A stretch of 64,000 nt of DNA from the NCBI GenBank assembly GCA_021151695.1, contig JAGKWU010000008.1:62001-126000 (forward strand), written 5' to 3'. Positions 7,364-15,223 of the stretch are shown piece after piece (position 1 is the first letter of the stretch; every line of letters starts with the position of its first letter). Both the position numbers and the translations under genes were made by a program. The stretch comes from Cellvibrionaceae bacterium. Lineage in GTDB: Bacteria; Pseudomonadota; Gammaproteobacteria; Pseudomonadales; Cellvibrionaceae. Under the pieces are notes generated by a model. The model worked only from the letters and a program-made list of their open reading frames with translations. It was not told the DNA's origin and made no database searches.

Positions 7364-10333
7364 ATGAGTACATCAAAACACAATGGCTGTAACACGACGG
7401 GCAAGCTGTTCAAAAAAAATACCCTGGCACTTTTTATGATTGCACTGAATGCGCCTGGAATGATTGCCATGAGCGCACCTTCATTTGCGCAAACGGCGAC
7501 AGCAGAAAACGTTGACGAAGTGATCATCACCGGCACTCGCGCCAACCTGCAAAACTCGGCCGAAATCAAACGTAACTCATCCACCTTTGTGGATGCTATC
7601 TCCGCTGACGATATAGGTTCGCTGCCCGACAAGAGCGTGACCGAATCCCTGCAACGTGTGCCAGGTATTGCGCTGGAACGTTTCGCGGCAGCGGCTGACC
7701 CGGATCACTTTTCGATCGAAGGTAGTGGTATCACCCTGCGCGGCTTGCCGCAAACCCGCAGCGAATTTAACGGGCGCGACAGTTTCTCGGCCAACAGTGG
7801 CCGCGGCCTGAGCTTTCAGGATGTGCCGCCCGAGCTGATGGCGAAAGTGGAAGTGTTTAAAAGTCAGACCGCCGATATGATTGAGGGCGGTATCTCCGGT
7901 GCCGTTAACCTGACTACCCGTAAACCTTTTGATTCCGACAAACAAATCATCGCCTTCACCCTGACGGCCGACTATGCGGACCTGAGCAAAGAGACAGAAC
8001 CGAGCTTCTCCGGTTTGTACAGCAACCAATGGAATACCGACGCAGGTGATTTTGGTTTACTGGTGAGCTATGCCGATTCCAAACTCAAGACACGCACCGA
8101 TGGTGTACGCGAAGGCCGCTTGCCGCGCGATGCCAACGGCACGCCCCTCCAAACGGATGTTACTATCGATGGCCAAACCGTAAAACGCTGGGTTCCACTC
8201 AATGCCGGTTTGACCACCACCTCACAAGATCGCGAACGTGAAGGTGCTTCTTTAGTGGCGCAATGGCGCAACCCTGCCGGTAATTTCGAATCCACCTTTG
8301 AGTATCTGCGCTCCGACTCTTCGCAAACCTGGATCGAACACTATTGGGCGCAAGACGATAACGCTGGCACGCCTTCAGCGGATTCCACTTACAACTCCGT
8401 TAGCTTCACCAGTGGTACCTTGGAAAACATCGACGGTTTGGATACCTCCACCCGCAACAACCACAAAGATTCCCTGGTAGAAGATTACTCGCTGCACTTT
8501 AAATATACGCCCACGGACGAGCTGACCATCACTGGTGATGTGCAGTATGTGGACGCGAACACCACCGGTTTTGATGCGAGTATTTTTGGTCACTTTAAGG
8601 CCTCCACCAAAGCCGACTTCCGCGGCAAAAATCCATCGGCCATGGTTCTGCCACCATCGGATGCCGCCAATCCCGATGACTACTTGGTTGATCCCGCGAA
8701 TTATTTTTATCGCGCGGCTATGGACCACATTGAAGACAACGACGGTACTGAAGCTGCCTATCGCCTGGATGCGAAATACGATCTGAACGAAGGCTGGGCG
8801 AAGTCGGTGGAAGCCGGTGTACGTTTCTCTGATCGCGACCAAACCACGCGCTGGTCAAAATACAACTGGGGTGTACTGTCTGAAGGTTGGTCTGGCGGTA
8901 AAAAATATTTTGATGGCTTGCACGATACAACCCCGTGGGATGGCGTGCGCAATGGCGACAGCTATGACGCGCCTGCCTACCAGGTATTCAAACCCGATAA
9001 TTTCTTCCGCGATAGCAACAGCGGTATCAAAGGCGGCGCTGTGTTGGTACCCAGCGAGGCACTGGTAAAAGATTACGCCAGCTTCCTCACCGCGGTGAAA
9101 TCTTTTGGCTTCGTGGATCTCGCCAGCCGCAATGGCGCACAAGGCAATTACCTGCCTAACGAAATCAACGAGATCAGCGAAAGCAATACGGCTGTGTACG
9201 CCAAATTAAATTTTGGCAACAGTGATGACACTTTGACGGGCAACGTCGGCCTGCGCTACGTGCAAGTTGACAACGACACCGTGGGTTCACTCACTTACGC
9301 TACGCCAATCTCCGCTGATCTTGCGCCCTTCCTGCCGGCCGATGACATCACCTTTAGTGATGGTGCACAGGGCGAGCGCAACACAATAAGCAATACCAGC
9401 AAAAAATTGTTGCCAAGCTTTGGTGTGAAATACCTGTTCACCGACGAGCTGCAAGCGCGCTTTGGTGTATCAAAAGCCATTAGCTATCCAGACCTGGGTA
9501 ACATCCGCAACTACACCTCTATTTATCCCGTGTTGAGTGTAGTTAACGGTCCTGATAGCAAACCACAATCGGCGACAGTGACTTACAATGCTAACTCCGG
9601 CAATCCTCGTCTCAAGCCGATGGAGTCAGTGAACTACGACATGTCGTTGGAGTGGTATTTCGCTAACGCGGGTACAGTGTTTGCGGGAATTTTCTATAAA
9701 GACCTGAGCAACTTTTTCGCTAACGCCTCTGTGCCGACTTCCTTCACGCACAACGGTGTAACGCGCACTGTCGACGTCGATATGCCGATCAACCAGGGCA
9801 ACTCCGGTCTGGCCGGTTTTGAATTTGGTTATCACCAGTTCTACGATTTCCTGCCAGCGCCTTTCGATGGTTTGGGTACGCAATTCAATATCACACTGCT
9901 CGATCAAACAGGCACAGTACCTAACTCAGGTTTGGATAATGCCAACCCGCCAGATGCAACACCTGGCCTGGCGCCCATCCCGAAATTCAAAGTACCGCTG
10001 CAAGGTTTGTCCGACACTACTTATAACCTCGTAGGTATGTATGAGAAGGGTGATATTTCTGTGCGCCTCGCCTACAACTGGCGCTCGGATTATTTGCTCA
10101 CCACGCGCGATGTAATTACCAAACTGCCTATCTACAGTGAAGCCTCTGGTCAGCTGGATGCGACTGTGAGTTACAAGCTCACCGACAATTTCAAAATTGC
10201 GCTGGAAGCTTCCAACATCACCGATGAGATGACACGCACACGCATGCAAGTCGATGAAGCAGGCACCACGTTAAAACGCAATGCGTTTGTTAACGATCGC
10301 CGCTATTCACTGGTGTTGAAAGGCCAATTTTAA
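7364..10333 (+). CDS. TonB-dependent receptor (Xanthomonas/Caulobacter type)
   Basis: This 989-residue outer-membrane transporter has a long signal peptide ending in PSFAQ (near residue 43). A TonB-box-like D-E-V-I-I-T-G-T-R follows, then a plug domain with LPDKSVTESLQRVPGIAL and GGISGAVNLTTRKP, then a 22-strand-type barrel ending in aromatic F (LVLKGQF). This fits the TonB-dep_Xanth_Caul family, whose members often import oligosaccharides or other large nutrients. The start at 7364 is preferred because GGCGAGGA precedes it; an upstream in-frame ATG at 7238 would give an implausible N-terminus. Three halogenase-family genes follow on the same strand after a hairpin, suggesting that the receptor's ligand and the halogenase substrate are linked. 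Confidence 0.93.
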   Translation: MSTSKHNGCNTTGKLFKKNTLALFMIALNAPGMIAMSAPSFAQTATAENVDEVIITGTRANLQNSAEIKRNSSTFVDAISADDIGSLPDKSVTESLQRVPGIALERFAAAADPDHFSIEGSGITLRGLPQTRSEFNGRDSFSANSGRGLSFQDVPPELMAKVEVFKSQTADMIEGGISGAVNLTTRKPFDSDKQIIAFTLTADYADLSKETEPSFSGLYSNQWNTDAGDFGLLVSYADSKLKTRTDGVREGRLPRDANGTPLQTDVTIDGQTVKRWVPLNAGLTTTSQDREREGASLVAQWRNPAGNFESTFEYLRSDSSQTWIEHYWAQDDNAGTPSADSTYNSVSFTSGTLENIDGLDTSTRNNHKDSLVEDYSLHFKYTPTDELTITGDVQYVDANTTGFDASIFGHFKASTKADFRGKNPSAMVLPPSDAANPDDYLVDPANYFYRAAMDHIEDNDGTEAAYRLDAKYDLNEGWAKSVEAGVRFSDRDQTTRWSKYNWGVLSEGWSGGKKYFDGLHDTTPWDGVRNGDSYDAPAYQVFKPDNFFRDSNSGIKGGAVLVPSEALVKDYASFLTAVKSFGFVDLASRNGAQGNYLPNEINEISESNTAVYAKLNFGNSDDTLTGNVGLRYVQVDNDTVGSLTYATPISADLAPFLPADDITFSDGAQGERNTISNTSKKLLPSFGVKYLFTDELQARFGVSKAISYPDLGNIRNYTSIYPVLSVVNGPDSKPQSATVTYNANSGNPRLKPMESVNYDMSLEWYFANAGTVFAGIFYKDLSNFFANASVPTSFTHNGVTRTVDVDMPINQGNSGLAGFEFGYHQFYDFLPAPFDGLGTQFNITLLDQTGTVPNSGLDNANPPDATPGLAPIPKFKVPLQGLSDTTYNLVGMYEKGDISVRLAYNWRSDYLLTTRDVITKLPIYSEASGQLDATVSYKLTDNFKIALEASNITDEMTRTRMQVDEAGTTLKRNAFVNDRRYSLVLKGQF

Positions 10334-10646
10334 TTGACCTGCTGTCAATAAAGGCTAGTTCCTCGTTCCCCTGCCGGACCCCCAAGCTCCAGCTTGGGGC
10401 TCGGCAAGGGAGCGAGGGGGTACTAACTGGTCTTCTGCAAATGAAGGGCTGAGTATTAATTAAGGGAGAGTTAACAACAATATTAAACAGGGAGTGTACA
10501 AAACGGAAAGCCGATGAAGGAGTTATAAGAAAGGAAGGCGAAAACGTAAAAATAATTTTGCTGTCTTGCAAGGTCCGTCCTGCTTGCACAGGCGACTCAC
10601 CCTCGCTTGTGCTTTTTTCTCCTGATAAATAAAGCGGTAGATAGAT
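10334..10646 (+). other. Intergenic spacer between receptor and halogenases
   Basis: These 313 bases hold the large hairpin at 10361-10419, an AT-rich stretch (10450-10560) that could carry a promoter for the halogenase operon, and no coding sequence that I can support. Confidence 0.5.
10361..10419. terminator. Long imperfect hairpin, probable terminator or attenuator
   Basis: CCCCAAGCT pairs with AGCTTGGGG around a two-base loop, extended outward by TGCCG / CGGCA and CCTCG / CGAGG with small bulges. It has no strong T-run, so it may protect the receptor mRNA 3' end or reduce read-through into the halogenases rather than fully terminate. Confidence 0.55.
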
Positions 10647-12221
10647 ATGGCTACAGTTAACGATCCAACTATTCGCTCCATTATTATCCTCGGCGGCGGC
10701 ACCAGCGGCTGGATGACCGCGGCAGCCCTCGCCCATTTTTTTATTCCGCGCGGTGTGAAAATTACGCTGGTGGAATCTGACACCATTGGCACGGTAGGCG
10801 TAGGTGAAGCTACCTTGCCGCACCTGCGCTTTTTTAACCAAACACTCGGCATAGATGAACAAGAGTTTATGCAAGCCACAGGCGCCAGCTATAAGCTCGG
10901 CATAGAATTTTCCAATTGGGGTCAGCAAGGCGATGCCTATATCCATCCCTTTGGCGATTATGGACAGAGCATAAAAGGCGTTGGTTTTCATCATTACTGG
11001 CTGCAGCAAAAGCTCGCTGGCGACGAAACCAAAATCGATGCCTATTCACTGCCTGTGATGGCAGCACAACAGCAAAAATTTCTTTATCCCAGCAATGATG
11101 AACGTTCAATTCTCTCTACCTTTTCTTACGCCTATCACATAGATGCCGGCCTCTACGCGCGCTATCTGCGCTCTTACAGTGAGGCGCGCGGCCTGGTGAG
11201 GCAAGAAGGGAAAGTCATTACCGTTGCTCAACATGATAACGACAATATTGCCAGCGTTACCTTGGATAACGGCATGGAGTTATCTGCCGACTTTTTTATC
11301 GATTGCTCCGGCTTTCGCGGTGTGTTGATTGAGCAGACGTTAAAAACCGGCTACGAAGATTGGAGCCACTGGTTGCCTTGCAATCGCGCCGTGGCGCTTC
11401 CCACGCAAAGATCAGGTACGGAAAAATCTTCCGCATTTCCACCTTACACAAAAGCCATTGCGCGCGATGCCGGTTGGCAGTGGCGAATTCCATTACAGCA
11501 TCGCACCGGCAATGGCCATGTGTACTGCAGTGATTTTATCAGCGACCAACACGCACTTGATCAACTGCTTGGCAATCTGGATGCCACACCAACCGCCGAA
11601 CCAAATTTTTTGCGCTTCACCACTGGCAAGCGCAAACGCGCCTGGAATAAAAATTGTGTGGCCGTGGGTCTGGCTGGCGGTTTTTTGGAGCCGCTGGAGT
11701 CCACCAGCATTTATTTAATCCAGATCGCCATTATGAAGTTGGTGGAGTTTTTCCCCGACCGGGATTTTGATGCAGCACCCATTTCGGAATTCAATCGCCA
11801 GCTGGATCTGGAATATGATCGCGTGCGCGATTTTTTAATTCTTCACTATCATGCGACACAGCGAAGTGATTCCCATTTCTGGAATCACTGTCGCACCATG
11901 AGCATCCCCGACGAGCTTGCACATAAAATGGAGCTGTTTCGCAGTCGCGGCCATGTGGTGCAATACAAACAAGGTTTATTTCTGGAACCGAGTTGGGTGG
12001 CGGTTTATCTGGGGCAGGGAATTATTCCCCAACAATTTGATCCGCGTGTCGCTGCGTTGACCGAAAACGAACGCAACGCTTTTTTGCTGGAAACTCGCGA
12101 ACTGGTAGCGCGCGCCGCGGCTGATATGCCCACGCACGAAAAATTTTTACAGCACCAATTGAATCGCACAGCGATAGCTTCGCCTGCCGCGCGCATGAGT
12201 CTATATGGAGTGCGCCCATGA
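10647..12221 (+). CDS. Flavin-dependent tryptophan halogenase family protein
   Basis: This 524-residue protein has an N-terminal FAD motif (GGGTSGW, residues 16-22), GVGEATLPHL (51-60), the candidate catalytic lysine K83 in SYKLGIEF, the halogenase signature W-Q-W-R-I-P, and E348-P-L-E351-S-T near the substrate/flavin tunnel. All hallmark residues of the PrnA/RebH family are present, so activity is likely. The family uses FADH2 supplied by a separate reductase, and no flavin reductase is seen nearby. The aromatic substrate cannot be read from sequence; receptor-linked relatives such as BrvH and Xcc4156R act on indole-type compounds. Its last codons overlap the next gene (ATGA). Confidence 0.92.
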   Translation: MATVNDPTIRSIIILGGGTSGWMTAAALAHFFIPRGVKITLVESDTIGTVGVGEATLPHLRFFNQTLGIDEQEFMQATGASYKLGIEFSNWGQQGDAYIHPFGDYGQSIKGVGFHHYWLQQKLAGDETKIDAYSLPVMAAQQQKFLYPSNDERSILSTFSYAYHIDAGLYARYLRSYSEARGLVRQEGKVITVAQHDNDNIASVTLDNGMELSADFFIDCSGFRGVLIEQTLKTGYEDWSHWLPCNRAVALPTQRSGTEKSSAFPPYTKAIARDAGWQWRIPLQHRTGNGHVYCSDFISDQHALDQLLGNLDATPTAEPNFLRFTTGKRKRAWNKNCVAVGLAGGFLEPLESTSIYLIQIAIMKLVEFFPDRDFDAAPISEFNRQLDLEYDRVRDFLILHYHATQRSDSHFWNHCRTMSIPDELAHKMELFRSRGHVVQYKQGLFLEPSWVAVYLGQGIIPQQFDPRVAALTENERNAFLLETRELVARAAADMPTHEKFLQHQLNRTAIASPAARMSLYGVRP

Positions 12222-13690
12222 GTATTAAATCGATTCTGATTGCGGGTGGCGGCCTCGCTGCCTGGAGCGCTGCGGCGCTTCTGGCGAAACAATTGCCGCA
12301 GGTAAAAATTGGTGTGCTGGAAACCGAAATGCCAGATGAGGCCGCCGCGGAATCTGCCATGCCATCGCTGCGCAAATTCCATCGGTTGTTAAAAATTAAT
12401 GAGCGCGAAATTGCGCTGGCGACAGATGCCAGCTTTAAATTGGCCAACCAATTTAGCGATTGGCTGCGACCAGGCCAGGACTATTGGCTTGGATTGGGCG
12501 AATCGGGCAATAGCCTGGATGGTGTTGAGTTTCAACACTACGCCACTCTGTTGCACCAGTGCGGCGACAGCAGCGCCTATGATGCTTATTCGCTAACCGC
12601 ACAGGCGGCGCGCCATCATAAATTCAATCCCTTAAGTGGCGAGCAACAGGCGCTGGGTTTCCAATTGCCCTACGCGCTACAAATGGATGCCAAGCGTTAT
12701 AAAAGTATTCTGCAAGATTTCGCCCGTGCGTTAGGTGTGAGCGCTACGCGTGGTGAAATAGCACAGCTGGAGTTTGATCCAGCCAACGGAAATATTAACG
12801 CTTTGCATATGCAAGGCGGCGGGCAGGTGAGCGCCGATTTTTTTATTGATTGTACCGGCTCCTCCGCGCAAGTCATTGGCCAGCTTGCGGGTGATCGTTT
12901 TGTGCAAACCGAGCAGCATAAACTCCTGTGCGATCGCCGGCTGGATTGGGTCACACCTGCGCAGTCTCCTGGTTGCACCAGTCTTAAAGCGCAAACAACA
13001 GGATGGAAAAAATCTATTCCCCTGCGCAGCTGTACTCATCAGCAGTATTTTTATAGCAGTGAATTTTTAACGGATGAACAAGCGCTTGCTACCATAACCA
13101 CACTCTATCCGGACACAAAAATAATGGCAGCGCAGTTGCGCACAGGTGTTCGTAAGCAGCCTTGGTTAAACAACTGTTTGGCCTTGGGGGCGGCGGCTGG
13201 CGATGCGGGAAATGTGGTGTTGTCACCATTGCATTTAGTGCACAGTGGTTTGCTGCGCTGGCTGGATTTGTTTCCCGCCGATGATTTTTCGGCGTTTGCC
13301 GCGGAATACAATCGTCTCACCCAATTGGAATATGAGCGAGTACTGGATTTTCACTGGTTGCCGTTTACCTTAAGTCAACGCAATGATTCGGCTTATTGGC
13401 GCGCTTGCAAAGCGGTCATTGTATCGGAGCAGCTTTGTCATCGCATGGAGTTATTCCGTCAGCGCGGTAATATTGCCAGCTATGAACAGGAGACCTTTTC
13501 CTCGCCCGCATGGGTTTCTCTCTTATTGGCCAACCAATATTGGCCACAAAAATACGACGCGCGTTTAAACGGCATCAGCATCGAACAAGTGCAGCGCTGT
13601 ACCTGCCAATTGAAATCCTATATCCAGCAAATGATTGCCGCTATGCCCAGCCAGGATGATTACCTTTCTGCCTATCATTCACGCCAATAA
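12218..13690 (+). CDS. Halogenase-like paralogue lacking catalytic residues
   Basis: This 490-residue protein aligns along its full length with the neighbouring halogenases (SADFFIDCTGSS, GWKKSIPL, RRDLDW-like core, YERVLDFHWLPF) but has lost hallmark residues. GGGTxGW is GGGLAAW, GVGEAT is replaced by AAAESAM, W-x-W-x-I-P is W-K-K-S-I-P, and E-P-L-E is S-P-L-H. The lysine in ASFKLA is kept. The frame is intact, and the start overlaps the upstream stop by ATGA, so it is translated with its neighbours rather than decaying. It may be a non-catalytic partner or have changed chemistry. Confidence 0.85.
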   Translation: MSIKSILIAGGGLAAWSAAALLAKQLPQVKIGVLETEMPDEAAAESAMPSLRKFHRLLKINEREIALATDASFKLANQFSDWLRPGQDYWLGLGESGNSLDGVEFQHYATLLHQCGDSSAYDAYSLTAQAARHHKFNPLSGEQQALGFQLPYALQMDAKRYKSILQDFARALGVSATRGEIAQLEFDPANGNINALHMQGGGQVSADFFIDCTGSSAQVIGQLAGDRFVQTEQHKLLCDRRLDWVTPAQSPGCTSLKAQTTGWKKSIPLRSCTHQQYFYSSEFLTDEQALATITTLYPDTKIMAAQLRTGVRKQPWLNNCLALGAAAGDAGNVVLSPLHLVHSGLLRWLDLFPADDFSAFAAEYNRLTQLEYERVLDFHWLPFTLSQRNDSAYWRACKAVIVSEQLCHRMELFRQRGNIASYEQETFSSPAWVSLLLANQYWPQKYDARLNGISIEQVQRCTCQLKSYIQQMIAAMPSQDDYLSAYHSRQ

Positions 13691-13703
13691 TCAGGTGACC
13701 ATC

Positions 13704-15200
13704 ATGACCGATGCCATTCAAAAAATTGTTATTGCTGGAGGCGGAACTGCCGGTTGGATGACAGCGGCGGCACTCGCAAAAGCATTTGGTACACACTGTG
13801 AAATACGGCTGGTGGAATCGGCAGAAATTGGCACTGTCGGCGTAGGTGAAGCCACTATCCCGCACATACAATTGTTTAACGAAATGCTGGGCGTGGATGA
13901 AAATGAATTCATGCGCAAAACCCAGGCGACGTTCAAGCTGGGTATTGAATTTGTTAATTGGAAGCAAATCGGTGAAAGCTATGTACATCCCTTTGGTGTT
14001 TATGGCGATGATATAGCCGCTGTACCTTTTCATCATTATTGGCTGAAACTTAATAGCCTCGGCCTTGCGCCAGCGCTGGAGGACTTTTCACTCACCACCC
14101 AGGCGGCCTACAGCAATAAATTTATGCGGCCTATCGCCATTCAGGATTCCCCGCTATCCAAATTAAATTACGCCTTCCAGTTTGATGCGGGATTGTACGC
14201 TGCCTTTCTACGTGACTACGCTGAAGTGCGCGGTGTAAAACGCGTGGAAGGAAAAATAGCGCAGGTGCACTTGCGCGAAGGCGATGGTTTTATCCAATCA
14301 TTGCAGCTGGAAAATGGCGAAAACATTGACGGCGATTTATTTATCGATTGCACCGGTTTTCGCGGTTTGTTGATTGAACAGGCATTGCACACAGGTTATG
14401 AAGACTGGAGCCATTGGCTGCCCTGCGACCGCGCGCTCGCCGTGCCCTGCACTAACACCGGCGAACTTACGCCTTACACACGCGCTACCGCTCACTCGGC
14501 TGGTTGGCAATGGCGAATTCCGCTGCAGCATCGCACGGGCAACGGCCATGTCTATGCCAGCCGTTTTATGAGCGACGATGAAGCCTGCGCGCTGCTGCTT
14601 AAAAATCTCGATGGCGAGCCCTTGGCCGAGCCAAAACCTTTGCGCTTTACGACAGGCAAACGCAAACGATTCTGGAATAAAAATTGTGTGGCTATTGGGC
14701 TGGCGAGTGGTTTTATGGAGCCGCTGGAATCCACCAGTATCCATTTGATTCAGACAGCTATTGCGCGACTGATCAGTTTATTTCCGACGCGCAGCTTCCA
14801 TCAGAGTGAAATAAATCTCTACAACCAGCGCGCCGACTATGAGTACGAGCGCATCCGCGATTTTTTAATCCTGCACTACAACGCCACCGAGCGCAGGGAT
14901 TCGGCATTTTGGAATCACTGTCGCGAGATGGAAATCCCCGAGTACCTGCGCGAAAAAATGTCGCTCTACCAAAACAGCGGACGCATCTATCGCGAGAGCG
15001 ATGAGCTGTTCAGTGTGCCCAGTTGGTTGGCGGTGTTTGAGGGGCAAGGTGTTCGCGCGCGCGGATATCACCCGTTGGTGGATACAATGGATATTGATGT
15101 ACTGAGTGCGCACTTGGCGAATCATAAAAAAATCATCGCCAAATGCACTTCACTCATGCCAGAGCACTTTCAATTTATTCAGCAACACTGCTTGGCCTAG
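13704..15200 (+). CDS. Flavin-dependent tryptophan halogenase family protein
   Basis: This 498-residue protein starts at 13704 (MTDAIQKIVIAGGG), with CAGGTGA just upstream and 13 bases after the previous stop. It has GGGTAGWM, GVGEATIPHI, the lysine in TFKLGIEF, WQWRIP, and GFMEPLESTSIHLIQ, the full active set. It is closer to the genes at 1-1203 and 10647 than to the degenerate middle gene. It is the last gene of the receptor-halogenase series and is convergent with the GH29 gene, with only about 20 bases between the stops and no clear terminator. Confidence 0.92.
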   Translation: MTDAIQKIVIAGGGTAGWMTAAALAKAFGTHCEIRLVESAEIGTVGVGEATIPHIQLFNEMLGVDENEFMRKTQATFKLGIEFVNWKQIGESYVHPFGVYGDDIAAVPFHHYWLKLNSLGLAPALEDFSLTTQAAYSNKFMRPIAIQDSPLSKLNYAFQFDAGLYAAFLRDYAEVRGVKRVEGKIAQVHLREGDGFIQSLQLENGENIDGDLFIDCTGFRGLLIEQALHTGYEDWSHWLPCDRALAVPCTNTGELTPYTRATAHSAGWQWRIPLQHRTGNGHVYASRFMSDDEACALLLKNLDGEPLAEPKPLRFTTGKRKRFWNKNCVAIGLASGFMEPLESTSIHLIQTAIARLISLFPTRSFHQSEINLYNQRADYEYERIRDFLILHYNATERRDSAFWNHCREMEIPEYLREKMSLYQNSGRIYRESDELFSVPSWLAVFEGQGVRARGYHPLVDTMDIDVLSAHLANHKKIIAKCTSLMPEHFQFIQQHCLA

Positions 15201-15223
15201 CTCATTGTAGGCTCAGCAGTGGG

